NCBI GenBank assembly: GCA_019918135.1
Contig: WBZZ01002490.1
Location: forward strand, 62,001-126,000
Length of the DNA stretch: 64,000 nt
From: Paulinella micropora
Lineage: Eukaryota > Cercozoa > Imbricatea > Euglyphida > Paulinellidae
Direction: 5' to 3'
The notes below the pieces were generated by a model that did no database searches, was not told the origin of the DNA, and saw nothing but the letters and a program-made list of their open reading frames with translations. Within the stretch, counting starts at the first letter, position 1. The number at the start of each line of letters is the position of its first letter. This document shows positions 36,029 to 45,630 of the stretch, in pieces. The translations under genes were made by a program, and so were the position numbers.

Positions 36029-37508
36029 ACTCTAGCTGGATGACGCCCGGGGACAACCTGTTGTAATTTGTCCAGTGCCACGACTGTTTCGGGGTACCGG
36101 TGCAAATCTCGATAAACGCCAGGGGCTTCCCGTCCGAGCTTAGCACAGTTAGGCCGGGCTTGTAAGCAGCTTCGTTAGGGGTTAGTCTAGCCCGTTGCCC
36201 TGGTAACTCGCACAGCGCCCGGTGCACCACGCTACAATGCTCGAAGCGCCGCTCCCGGCCACATTCTAGTCGCGTCGCGCACGCAGACCAACGGAACGTG
36301 GTCCTGGAGAGCTTTGCTTCGAGCAGTGCTCTGGCCTGTGCTAGCCGCGCAGCCAGTTCCTGCCGCCGCTTTTGCTCGGTCAGTTCATCCCGCCGTTTCT
36401 GCTCTGCCAGTTCTTGCTGTCGCTTCCGCTCGGCCACACAAGAGGTGCAGAGCGCCTCGGTGGGGCGCACCTTGGCGTCCGTCAGCCTGTAGCCAAAATC
36501 TAAGAGGTGGAATACATTATCAGCATACACTTCTAGCAAGAGAAGCCCCGGGTAAGCCGGCCAGGGCCGGGGCTCCGTGACCCGACCGCCGCAGATCTCA
36601 ATCCATGCCACTACCTGCCGCTGCTGGTTCAACAAGATTAGGTCGGGTTGGTACTTGGCTTCGTCGACCGTCAGCGGGGGCGTGTCCTGCGCACGATGCA
36701 CCGCACTACAGTCGTCGAAGCGCCGTTTCTGAACGCACTGCGGTGCTAGTCTAGCTGCGCACGCCGACCACCGGAACGTGATTTTGGACAGTTCGGCTTG
36801 GATGACGGCCCTGGCTTGTAGAACCCGCGCGGCACGCTGGGCTCTCTCTTTCTCTGCCAACTGGATCTCGCAGGGGACACACAGTGTCTCCGATTCGCGG
36901 CGCTTGGTGTCCTGCAGGCAGAAGCCGCCCACCTTCCGTTGGATTTCCGCACTAAAATCTATTTCCAACGTGATCGCGCGCGGAAACTTCCGGTAGGCCT
37001 GCCAGTGCAGTAGCTCCTTGCGATTGCTGACGAAGACCTCGACAAAGGCTACGACTGTTTGGTTGGCGTCTAGGATCGTTACGTCGGGCCTCAACCTACT
37101 CTCCTCTTTGGACAAACCCAGCCCCGCACCGCTCGCCCCCAACGTCTGTTCCAGCACCACGGTGTGCTGTGCAAAAGTGCGCTGCTGGGCGCAGGCCACC
37201 GCCGAGTCACAGTTGGACCATTGGAACGTGATGTGAGCCAGCTTGGCTGCGAGAAAGGCTTTGGCGAGCAGGTGGAGCTGCCCCTCTCCAGTACCGCCCT
37301 GCGCCGAGCCCTTGGTGTTCAGGCCTCCGCAGGCGCCACCCCCCGCACCTGTCGCTAACCAGCCCTGCGTGCAGCGCAAGTCTGCGCAGTGTGAAAAAAA
37401 GACCTCTTCCCACGCTTCCAAGCCGCGCCGCGCCCACGCCTCTTCCGTACAGGCTCGCTTGGACGGTTGCAGCAGCTTGGCTTGGCGTGCACGCTGGGCG
37501 CAGATCAT
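35982..37508 (-). CDS. Three tandem PD-(D/E)XK-like domains (508 residues)
   Basis: ATG at 37506-37508. Three repeats of about 130 residues are visible. Each has a helix ending in ITFQWS/ITFRWSACA/TTFRWSACA, a basic-aromatic F..C/H..V motif, then a nuclease-like pair of strands: LRPDVTILDANQTVVAFVEV, YQPDLILLNQQRQVVAWIEI and YKPGLTVLSSDGKPLAFIEI. The D...E spacing matches PD-(D/E)XK folds such as CoiA, but the usual Lys is Phe or Cys and the third repeat has Gly for Asp, so catalysis is doubtful at least there. Repeats are separated by charged helices (KRQQELAEQKRRDELTEQKR). It could bind or cut nucleic acid; that is inference. Confidence 0.75.
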   Translation of the reverse strand: MICAQRARQAKLLQPSKRACTEEAWARRGLEAWEEVFFSHCADLRCTQGWLATGAGGGACGGLNTKGSAQGGTGEGQLHLLAKAFLAAKLAHITFQWSNCDSAVACAQQRTFAQHTVVLEQTLGASGAGLGLSKEESRLRPDVTILDANQTVVAFVEVFVSNRKELLHWQAYRKFPRAITLEIDFSAEIQRKVGGFCLQDTKRRESETLCVPCEIQLAEKERAQRAARVLQARAVIQAELSKITFRWSACAARLAPQCVQKRRFDDCSAVHRAQDTPPLTVDEAKYQPDLILLNQQRQVVAWIEICGGRVTEPRPWPAYPGLLLLEVYADNVFHLLDFGYRLTDAKVRPTEALCTSCVAERKRQQELAEQKRRDELTEQKRRQELAARLAQARALLEAKLSRTTFRWSACATRLECGRERRFEHCSVVHRALCELPGQRARLTPNEAAYKPGLTVLSSDGKPLAFIEICTGTPKQSWHWTNYNRLSPGVIQLEYGKARCANSPRTVTL

Positions 37509-37869
37509 ATGTACGGACTAGTGTAAGAAAAGATAGGACAAACAAGAGAAAGCGCGCGCGCGAGAGAGAGAGAGAGAGGCGGTGCGTGGTGGGGGGGGGG
37601 GTAGAAAGTGATATTTGAGACAAACTAGGAAAGCAAGGGCTAGGGGAAGAAAGAGAAGCCAGAAATCAAGAAAGGGGTGTTACAGGCACCCCTCCCCCCC
37701 CTTTCCGCCCGGGCCAGTGAGGGGTGGGGGGTTTACAACCCCCACCCTGATTTTTGTGGTGGCGGGATTCCGTTTTTTGCACATAGCCGCCCGGGCCACC
37801 TCTTGTCTTTTATTAAAAGAAATAGTAACTTGAAAGTCAAACGACTAAGCCTGCTCCAATGGGCCATAG
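37509..37869. repeat. GA tract and module H copy
   Basis: (GA)n at about 37560-37578, read as CT upstream of the minus-strand gene at 37508. Then module H at about 37700-37795 (GGGCCAGTGAGGGGTGGGG, GATTTTTGTGGTGGCGGGAT). Confidence 0.6.
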
Positions 37870-38820
37870 TTAGGGTAAGCCCACGCGCTGTCTTTTTTTT
37901 GCCTTTGGCTGAGAGCCTTGTCTGGCAGGGGTTTTTGGCAACTCTGGGTGGTTGGCCGGCAGTATATATGCAAAGCTTTCGCCTCTCATCGTCACTGACC
38001 GCAGCATTTCCGTGAGCTGCACGGCCACGCGACGAGGTCGGACGCACAACGCGGGGCTAGAGCTAGCCTCCTGAGTTACAGGCACGTGCACGTACACACG
38101 TGTCCACATCTCATTCCGCCACTTTGGGTTCCCGCACCTGTACAAGATCTGGAGCAGGAGGTCGCCGACTTCTGGTTCTGCTAAATTAAGTGGTAGGTAG
38201 ACGCCCTTTTTTTCGATCTCGGTCTTTTTGTTCTCGTCGTGTCCGTGAATGACATAGACATCGAAATTCCAAGGTGGTCTGGTTTGCTGAGGTGGCTGCA
38301 TTCGAGCTAAGGTCCGCTCCAATGCTAATTCTCTCTCCATTTTGCGTATTGGGACCTCCCTCAATCTGACTGAATAATCACTAGGGAGCGACAATTGAGC
38401 CCCGCCGTATTTAGCAAAGGTAGCAAGCTTGTAGTGAAAGTCATCAAGAGCCCGGCCTGGTTCTGCAAACGAGAGCTGGCCCTTTTTAGCAGGGTACACG
38501 ACTGAGGTGTAGCCCAAGAACCGGACTCTGTACGCGATTTGCAGCATAACGCGAACGGATTCGTCATCGTCCATTTGCACTGGTTTGTTCATATCCCGGC
38601 TAGTGTCGTACGGAGCACCAACATAAATCCTGCAATCCTCGTAGGCAAGCAGTGTCCAATCAGCAGTCTCATCCTTGCGGGAACGGGTTTGGCACAGGTA
38701 CAGCTTTTTTGCTGACGCTCCTCCCTCGTCGCCTTGCTGTCGGACTGCTGCTAAAACTCTTTCATATTGAGTAGGCCTGACTGACTCGAGATTCACAAAG
38801 GCTGAATTCCTTCCGTTCAT
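37870..38820 (-). CDS. Unknown protein (316 residues) with basic C-terminus
   Basis: ATG at 38818-38820 (MNGRNSAFVNLESVRPTQYE). The body looks globular: CRIYVGAPYDTSRDMNKPVQ, VRVMLQIAYRVRFLGYTSVV, WNFDVYVIHGHDENKKTEIE, EVGDLLLQILYRCGNPKWRN. The C-terminus QPKAKKRQRVGLP is a likely nuclear localisation signal. No family recognised. Its last about 35 codons have a copy at 48024-48130 inside the repeat mosaic. Confidence 0.75.
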   Translation of the reverse strand: MNGRNSAFVNLESVRPTQYERVLAAVRQQGDEGGASAKKLYLCQTRSRKDETADWTLLAYEDCRIYVGAPYDTSRDMNKPVQMDDDESVRVMLQIAYRVRFLGYTSVVYPAKKGQLSFAEPGRALDDFHYKLATFAKYGGAQLSLPSDYSVRLREVPIRKMERELALERTLARMQPPQQTRPPWNFDVYVIHGHDENKKTEIEKKGVYLPLNLAEPEVGDLLLQILYRCGNPKWRNEMWTRVYVHVPVTQEASSSPALCVRPRRVAVQLTEMLRSVTMRGESFAYILPANHPELPKTPARQGSQPKAKKRQRVGLP

Positions 38821-38983
38821 CGATCCTTGTCTCTTCTTCTTTATGGTTCAGCCCTAGTGCGGCCAGCCCGCTCACTTGAGCAGGCCTCGAGGGGAGAGGT
38901 GGGGAGCACTCCCCCCCCTCCCCTCCGCCCAAGCAAAATGTAATTTTAATAAAAATTCTGACAAAGCCGTGGCAAGAATCCAC

Positions 38984-39391
38984 TCAAGTACTGTCTTCTT
39001 CGACCTTATGGCCAGGCTGCGCCGCCTGGCGTCGCAAGTACGTTTGCCAGTGCGCGCGCTGTGCCTGGGAGGTCGCAAACGTTTTTGCGCAGCATCCTTG
39101 TTTGCAGTGATAGGGTCTCTCGCCGGTGTGCTGTCGCATATGACTCTCCCAATTAACTTTCTGAGTAAACTGCCGATGGCAGAAGGCGCACTCATAGTCC
39201 TTGTGCGTGTCGTGGATTTTGAGATGTAAGCGCAGGCTGCCAAAGAGAGGCTCCTGAAGGGAGAAAAATCCTGGCCCCCACGACCAGGCTGCCAAATATC
39301 CGACCCTACACTGGGATGCACACTGGTGCGTCCAGTGTGATCCTGATGTCGCCAAAACGCACAGTTGATTCACACGCCGCACCAGAGACAT
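38984..39391 (-). CDS. C2H2 zinc-finger protein, possibly 5'-truncated
   Basis: The reading contains a good TFIIIA-type finger (YECAFCHRQFTQKVNWESHM then RQH) joined by the classic TGERPY linker to a second finger (HCKQGCCAKTFATSQAQRAH) whose last ligand is unclear; before them the tail of a third finger (LRLHLKIH) is visible. Such tandem fingers bind DNA. The only usable ATG (39389-39391) lies inside the 3' end of the surface-protein gene in another frame, so the true start is uncertain and the gene may be the remaining tail of a longer one. Confidence 0.6.
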   Translation of the reverse strand: MSLVRRVNQLCVLATSGSHWTHQCASQCRVGYLAAWSWGPGFFSLQEPLFGSLRLHLKIHDTHKDYECAFCHRQFTQKVNWESHMRQHTGERPYHCKQGCCAKTFATSQAQRAHWQTYLRRQAAQPGHKVEEDST

Positions 39392-41729
39392 AGATCCAGT
39401 TTCTGCTAAAAACAAAGCGGTACGCGTTGTATGCGGCAGTTGGGGTCAGGTTTAGAGTCTGTTGCTGCCCCACGGTCCAGCTCGTCCACCTGCCGCCCGT
39501 TGCCAGGAAAGTCCAGCTTCTGCCACCGTCAATCGAGCCGAGGACATGTAGCGTGTCAACAGCCGAGGTCTCCGTACAACCACCAGAAAAGGCTGAGCAG
39601 CCTCTAGTACCAAAAGCAAAAGTTCGCTGAGTAGCAACAATCCCGACCGACCACAGCTTTGCGGGGACCTTGTCCAACTTGGTTATTTGCACGTAATCGC
39701 CTATATAAGTTCCTGTATAAGTTAGTGTCACGGGGTTTCCAAGCGCTAGACTTGAGCAGAGGTTGCTCGTTTTTGTGGTAGCGTATAGTGCAGAGCTTGA
39801 GCTCCAAGAAGTAAGGTGATTGCCGTCCGTGACGTCGCTGGCGCTGCCTGCATCGACGCTGCTGACGCTGACGGCCCAGGCAAACAAGTTAGCGGGCGAG
39901 ATCAGCTGGCTTCGGTTGACGTAGCCGGAGCTGCACGTGCAGTAGAAAGAGCCGTACGTGTTGGTGCAGACGCCGTTGGCCGTGCAGCCGCCGTTGTTGG
40001 CGAGGGCGCACTCGTTGACGTCGGGCGACGCGGATGGTGTCACGGACGGCGTCACGGAAATCGTCGGCGTCACGGACGGCGTCACGGAAATCGTCGGCGT
40101 CACGGACGGAGTCACGGACTGCGTGCTAGACAACGAGGCCGAGGTAGACAAAGACACAGAACGAGACGGAGACGCCGAGCTCGACAGGAACGTTGAGTTT
40201 GAGAGGGGCGCCGAGAGACTGGCCAAAGGGGTCGGGCTGCTCGTGGGCGTCCGGCTGGCGGTGTTGCTATCACTAGCGCCAAGACTTTTGCTCGCGCTCG
40301 CCGACGGGCTGTTCGTGGCCGTCACGGACGCGGTCGCCGACAACGTCGCGCTCTCCGACAACGTCGCGCCCGGCGAGGCTGAGGCTGTGAGCGTAGGGTT
40401 CGGGCTGTTTGTCAGCGTCTGGCTGGCGGTGTTACTATCGCTAGCGCTCATACTCTTGCTCGCGCTCGCCGACGGGCTATTCATGGCCGTCATGGACGCG
40501 CTCTCCGACGTCGTCGCGCTCGGTGAGGCCGAGGCTGGCGGCGGTGGCGTCGCTGTAGACGTAGCTGCCGGGCTGGCAGAAGAAGAAAACACTACTCCCC
40601 CGCCCTCTCTGCACTTGTTGGGCAGCGCGGCTTCTTTAAGCCTTGGGCCGCCTGCTCTTAAGCTTTCACAGGTTTGCTCATCGCCAAAAGCTTCCAGGTA
40701 AGACCAAGCACTCAGGTTGCCGGCGAAGCTGGTCGCCCCCCGGAAAGTATTTTGAACCGAAGCGTCGGCTGGCAAAGGCCAGCTGCCGATCTCGCCAGTA
40801 AAGTTCTCGGCCTGGTCAAACATAGAGTTCAGGTTTCTTAGATTTCGGGGGCGCCAAGCGCTGAGATCCGCGCGGAAGCTGCGTGCGCCTGCGAACAAGT
40901 AACTCGCGTCTTGTAGCTGGCCTACGTCCCAGTCCAACACGACGGGGCCCACCAGCGCGCCCGCGCCCCTGAAAGCTCCGCTAGCATTAAGCAACGAAGA
41001 CGTGTTCAGGGCGCCCAGCCCCGGGATAGCAGACGCGCCGGTCCCCGCAAAAGTCAGCGCCAGGCTCTGGACGCGCGACGTGTCCCAGCTACTGACGTCG
41101 GGCTCTAGCTCGGGCGACCAAGCCAACATGCCCGTCAGGTCCTCTGCGTCGCGGACGCGCAGCCCATCCAGGCGCAGCTTGGCCTGCCCCAGCTCGGCAA
41201 AGGAATAGCTCCAGTTGCGCACCAGCTCGGCGCCCTCCAGCCACGCCAAGGATGGCAGTGACATCAGGCCCTGCGCCCGGTAAAAGTGGTAGCCGCCGTT
41301 GATCGCTGGCCTCAAACCCCCCCACCGCTCGATGCCCAGCAGCTGCGAGGCGTTTCCGTTGCGTTCGTGCCAGCTCGGCGTCATGGCCCAGCCCCGCAAC
41401 AGTCCGTCAACCCTGATTTGGTATTGACCGGCTCGGGCATACTTGTGGCGGCAGGGGTTGGCGCAAGGGCCGCCGCCCGACCCATCGCCCCAATCGACCT
41501 GATAATAGGAGTCCGGCGCGGTCTCTGGGGTTGGCTGGAGCTGTTGTCGTCGCCTGCGCCGGCTTCTTGGGTCTACCACACTCTCCGCGGGGAGCTCAAA
41601 AGTCCCGGACGCTCCGAACATTTGCACAGTGAGGACCAAGGGGTTGCTCTTGGACCAAGTACACCAAGGGGGTTTGCGCGCAAACACCGACACAGACAGC
41701 TGCATCCACATCCAGGCACACAGCCGCAT
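39306..41729 (-). CDS. Secreted multidomain surface protein: PKD-like, DUF285, S/T-rich, EGF, discoidin-like (807 residues)
   Basis: ATG at 41727-41729. Residues 1-17 (MRLCAWMWMQLSVSVFA) form a signal peptide. Residues about 70-110 are PKD-like (YYQVDWGDGSGG), about 170-345 DUF285/BspA-type repeats (VSSWDTSRVQSLALTFAGTG, LDWDVGQLQDASYLFAGA, LSAWRPRNLRNLNSMFDQAE), about 370-565 a Ser/Thr/Pro stalk with SASPSATTS and TISVTPSVTP repeats, 569-604 a calcium-binding EGF module (DVNECALANNGGCTANGVCT), and 605-807 a discoidin/F5-8-like domain (LHVLGSIDGGRSWTFLATGG). No C-terminal anchor, so secreted or loosely attached; a role in adhesion is likely. A second copy starts at the right edge. Confidence 0.9.
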   Translation of the reverse strand: MRLCAWMWMQLSVSVFARKPPWCTWSKSNPLVLTVQMFGASGTFELPAESVVDPRSRRRRRQQLQPTPETAPDSYYQVDWGDGSGGGPCANPCRHKYARAGQYQIRVDGLLRGWAMTPSWHERNGNASQLLGIERWGGLRPAINGGYHFYRAQGLMSLPSLAWLEGAELVRNWSYSFAELGQAKLRLDGLRVRDAEDLTGMLAWSPELEPDVSSWDTSRVQSLALTFAGTGASAIPGLGALNTSSLLNASGAFRGAGALVGPVVLDWDVGQLQDASYLFAGARSFRADLSAWRPRNLRNLNSMFDQAENFTGEIGSWPLPADASVQNTFRGATSFAGNLSAWSYLEAFGDEQTCESLRAGGPRLKEAALPNKCREGGGVVFSSSASPAATSTATPPPPASASPSATTSESASMTAMNSPSASASKSMSASDSNTASQTLTNSPNPTLTASASPGATLSESATLSATASVTATNSPSASASKSLGASDSNTASRTPTSSPTPLASLSAPLSNSTFLSSSASPSRSVSLSTSASLSSTQSVTPSVTPTISVTPSVTPTISVTPSVTPSASPDVNECALANNGGCTANGVCTNTYGSFYCTCSSGYVNRSQLISPANLFAWAVSVSSVDAGSASDVTDGNHLTSWSSSSALYATTKTSNLCSSLALGNPVTLTYTGTYIGDYVQITKLDKVPAKLWSVGIVATQRTFAFGTRGCSAFSGGCTETSAVDTLHVLGSIDGGRSWTFLATGGRWTSWTVGQQQTLNLTPTAAYNAYRFVFSRNWIYVSGAACESTVRFGDIRITLDAPVCIPV

Positions 41730-42560
41730 ATTGCAGAGTCTCCTCCACCACCTCTTGAAATTAGTATGGATTTTGTCTTTATCCTATTAAATCAGGAGAG
41801 CTTCGCTATACGTGGTGACCAGAATTGGAAAGAACAAAAAAAGAAAAGAGAAAGGGGAGAGGGAAGAGGGAGGGGAGAGGGAAGAGGGAGGGAAGAGGGA
41901 AGAAGGACGCCCCCGCTGCCGGGGTGCGACAACAGGGAGGGCGCGCCAAGAAAGTGGGAAAAAAGAATACGCTGAATTAAAGCTCGACGGTCTTATACTT
42001 GGACTCCCGAAGGGGGATTATTTTATTGATTTTTAATTCAGCGTATTTTACAAATTCTTGGCGCCTCTCAAGCAACGACGCCTCCGCAAAAAGAAAAGGT
42101 CTGCTACCTAGCGTCCACGCAGCAAATCAGAAGCAGCAAGCACACAGCCCTGTCCAACCCGCGCCAAACTGTGCGCTTTTTGATTTTTTTAATTTTATTA
42201 TTATTAAAGAATTAGCGGGCCTGCTTACGGCTTTTGTACTCTAGGCACTTGTAGGGCAAGTAGAAAGCCGGGACAGGAGGAAGAATGAATTGTCTTAGTC
42301 CCCCTTCTGAGAAATGAAAGAAATTTTTCTGGGAGCCCACAGATGGGAGGGGGGCGCCCCCCCCCCTCCCCTTTTCTTTTTCTTTCCCCCCTGAGCCCCC
42401 TGAGCCCGGGGGGCTCAAAGAACAGGGGAAGGGCAGGGGGGGAGAAACTACAAAAAAATATATGAAACGCTTCAACTAAGCCCCCCCCCCCTCCCTCTCT
42501 TAGCTCACAGTGCCAAGTGTAAGACTTTGTCAAACTTTAATTTAATAAAACAAAATTGTA
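41730..42560. repeat. Repeat mosaic, part 5 (A-type, G-type, GC hairpin)
   Basis: Facing A-type ends (41965-42000 and 42028-42050) form an inverted repeat. Then a G-type element inverted at about 42340-42490, including the G/C palindrome and the GC hairpin (42392-42418), then an inverted A-type end (42500-42540). No gene seen. Confidence 0.6.
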
Positions 42561-42700
42561 TTATTTTCTTTGCGCACTCTCCCTTCCTGAGCCTGGGGGC
42601 AGAAAAGGAAAGGGGCCGGGGGGGTAGGAGGGAAGGGGGCGCCAAGAATGTGCGCATTTCTTTATTAAAGCTCGACAACGTCTAAAACTTGGCACTGAGA

Positions 42701-42715
<15 letters not shown>
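42500..42715. repeat. Small element bounded by A-type inverted repeats
   Basis: CACAGTGCCAAGTGTAAGAC at the left and its inverse (AAAACTTGGCACTGAGAAC) at the right enclose about 150 bases. This is the clearest case of A-type ends acting as terminal inverted repeats of a MITE-like element. Confidence 0.55.
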
Positions 42716-42739
<24 letters not shown>

Positions 42740-42808
42740 AAGGGGCAGGGAAGGATCAAGCACGATCTGTCTTGCCCCCCCCCCTTCTCCCTTGTCGAGA
42801 CTCCGGCT

Positions 42809-43436
42809 AAACGAGTACTGGCGGATTTTTTGGTATTTTCTTGCTGGCGCTTTTAGCGAAGGCGGCTTGGCGGTCTGTGCATGTGATATGGCTGAAAAAG
42901 GCAGCGTTTCCAGGCTTTTCTGGCAATACTGCCTTTTTCGGCCATATCATCCAGGCGCAGACATACGCAAATTTGGCGACAAATTTCGTGCCAAAAAAAA
43001 GAAGAAAGAAAGAGAAAAATCCTCTTGCCGAAGAAAAAAGGGGAGGGGGAACGGAGGGAAGAGGGAAAAGAGAGGGAAGAGGGAAAAGAGAGGGAAGAGG
43101 GAAGAGGGAGGAAAACTTTCCCCTCCCCCTTTTGTTTGTTTAAAGGGGAACAGAGAGGGAGGGTGGAGAAAGGGGCGCCCCCGTTCTCTTTTCGCTCCCC
43201 TTTTTTCCACCCGCTCCCCTTTTTCTCCCCCCCGCTCCCTCCCAAGGCAAAAAAAGTGCGCAAGACTTGTCATTTGCGCAAACAAAAAAAAAATTTTGGC
43301 GCGCATTTTTTCCGCGGAAAAACGACCACTAAAACCCGCGGAAAGAGACCGGAGCGGCCCGTTCATTCGGCGCTAGGTTTTGCACGACTATGATACGACC
43401 GGAAAAGGCAGTGCTTACAGGTTTTCTGGTAGGGAA
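42809..43436 (+). repeat. P-type dispersed block, copy 1
   Basis: Order: ACTCCGGCTAAACGAGTACT, TGATATGG hairpin (42884-42949), GACAAATTT, a pyrimidine/purine mirror tract, ACTTGTCATTTGCGC, CCGCGGAAA, CGGAGCGGCCCGTTCATT, a second partial hairpin GATACGACCGGAAAAGGCAG. Five further copies occur, four of them inverted near 56-60 kb. No coding capacity. Confidence 0.75.
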
Positions 43437-44744
43437 GAGGCATGGACCCCAAGAGTGGGGCGCCAAGAAAATTACAAAAAAAATTGTTGTTTCAATTAAA
43501 ACTCGACAAAGTCTTACACTTGCCACTGAAAACTGAGAGAGGGAGAGGGAAGGGGCGGGGGAGGGGGAAAGCACGATCTGTCCTTAGATCCCCCCGCCCC
43601 ATCCAAGAACGGGGAGCGGTAGAAAGAAGAGGGGAGGGGAGGGTAGCAGAAAGAATCTTTGGATGCAGGGGGGGGGTCGCCCTGGCATGAACTCAGTGGC
43701 ATCTTCTTAGTTTTGTGTTCAATTCTGCCCCCTGCTCTTTGAGCCCCCGGGCTCAGGGGAGGGCGGGGGCGCGCTAAGAATGTACAAGAAAATATTAATA
43801 AAAAAAAATCTCTGACAAAATTTTAATCTTGGCACTGAGAACTAAAAGAAAAAGAGGGAAGGGGCAGGGGAAGAGACAATCACCATCTGTCTTTGCCCCC
43901 TCTCCCCCTTTCAATCTGAGAGCAAGGAGCGGAAAAGAGAAGAGGCGCGCCAGGAATGTATGAATTTTTTGTTATTAAAGCTCGACAAAGCCTTACACTT
44001 GGCACTGAGAGCTAAGAGAGGGAAGCGCCAGGAAAGTGCGATTTTTTTAATAAAAACTTGACAGTTTTACACTTGGAACCGAAAACTACGAGAGAGAAGG
44101 GGAAGAGGCAGGGGCGCGCTAAGGATGTACAAATAAAGAAATTCTTGACAAAGTTTTAATTTTGGCACTGAGAACTAAGGCGGGGATGGAAATGGGGAGG
44201 GGGCGCCCCCCCCCCTCCACTTTTCTTTTCCTCCTCCCTGAGCCCCCTGAGCCCGGGGGGCTCAAAGAACAGGGGAAGGGCAAGGGGGGAGAAACTACAA
44301 AAAAAAATGAAACGCTTCAACTAAGATCCACCCCCAACGCCTGGCGCCCCCCCCCCCTTAGTTTTCTCCTTTGTCGAGACTTTCTAAAGTACATTTTTTT
44401 GGTACTTGCTTGACTTTCCCTGCCCTTTTTTCTCCCGCTCCCTGTTCTAAGATGGGGCGGGGGGGACTAAAGACAATTCGTGCTCTCTCCCTCCGCTGTT
44501 TCTTCCCTTTCCCTCTTTTAGCTCACAGTGCCAAGAACTACTAGGAAGAGAGAAGGAAGGGGAGGGCAGGGGCGCGCTAAGAATGTACAAGAAAAAATCA
44601 ATAAACAATCTTTGACAAAGTTTTAATATTGGCGCTGAGAAACTAAAATAGAACTGAGAGCTGTTGAGAGAAGTGGCAGGGAGAGGGACAAAGCCTTACA
44701 CTTGACACTGGCAACTAGGAGAGGGAGAGAGAGGGCGCCCTTGG
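43437..44744. repeat. Repeat mosaic, part 6
   Basis: A-type ends at 43490-43540, 43970-44015, 44040-44090 and others, each followed by a G/A tract; GC hairpins at about 43738-43755 and 44238-44265; a G-type piece at 44200-44330. No gene seen. Confidence 0.6.
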
Positions 44745-45300
44745 CGAGACTTTTCGGAACTTTCTTCATGGCGCAGAATATGACGGCTTGGCGGTCCGTG
44801 CATGTGATATGGCCGAAAAAGGCAGTGTTTCCGTGCTTTTCGGCAATACTGTCTTTTCTGGCCATATCATGCTAGGCGCATACATTCGCAAATTTAGCGA
44901 CAAATTTTGTGCAAAAAAAAGAAGAGAGAAAAAAAATCCTCTTGCCGGAAAAAAAAGGGGAGGGGGAACGGAGGGAAGAGGGAAGAGGGAGGAAAGAGGG
45001 AAGAGGGAGGAAAACTTTCCCCTCCCCCTTCCCTTCCCCCTTTTTTCCCCCGCTCCCCTTTTTCTCCCCCCCCCCTCCCCCTTATCTTCCCGCTTTCTCC
45101 CAAGGGGAAGGGTGCGCAAGACTTGTCATTTGCGCAAACAAAAAAAAATTTTGGCGCGCGTTTTTTCCGCGGGAAAACGACCGCTAAAACCCGCGGAAAG
45201 AGGCCGGAGCGGCCCGTTCATTTGGCGCTAAATTTTGCACGACTACGATACGACCGGAAAAGGCAGTGCTTACAGGTTTTCTGGTAGGGAAGAGGCATGG
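44745..45300 (+). repeat. P-type dispersed block, copy 2
   Basis: Same order as copy 1, with the hairpin at 44805-44869 and the end GATACGACCGGAAAAGGCAG at about 45248. It is close to copy 1 over its whole length. Confidence 0.75.
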
Positions 45301-45397
45301 ACCCCAAGAGTGGGGCGCCAAGAGAATTCCAAAAAAAATTGTTGTTTTAATTAAAACTTGACAAAGTCTTACACTTATTTTTTTCCCTCCCTCTCCT

Positions 45398-45452
45398 AAA
45401 GCCAACGTGAAATTCGGGTTATAGTGTCTGTGTTGCAGAACAACTTCCCCGG
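45398..45452 (+). pseudogene. Relic 3 of the 804-residue gene (extreme 3' end)
   Basis: GCCAACGTGAAATTCGGGTT and GCAGAACAACTTCCC match the last 60 bases of the gene at 21764-24178. It lies between an A-type end and the next gene. Confidence 0.7.
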
Positions 45453-45559
45453 GGAATGCGCACGCCAAGAAAGTGCGCTGGCGCGGGCTGGAAGGCCTGT
45501 GGCGAGGGGGGGGGGCACTCCCCCCCCTTTCACGGCTATGTTCTATCCCCCTCCTGTCC

Positions 45560-45605
45560 CCTCCTTCTCTCTCCCCCCCTCTCCCTCTCTCTCTCTCCCT
45601 TTGTG
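45560..45605 (+). promoter_or_regulatory. CT-rich tract upstream of the coiled-coil gene
   Basis: CTCTCCCTCTCTCTCTCTCC, ending about 29 bases before the ATG at 45631, as in several other genes. Confidence 0.35.
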
Positions 45606-45630
45606 TAAGACTTCTTTTCTCAATCCGCGC

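Noticed and set aside
39816-40701. Long plus-strand frames opposite the surface-protein stalk
   Set aside because: They are antisense shadows of the Ser/Thr/Pro repeats, rich in Asp/Val/Gly or Arg/His, with no independent features. The same applies to 62488-63265.
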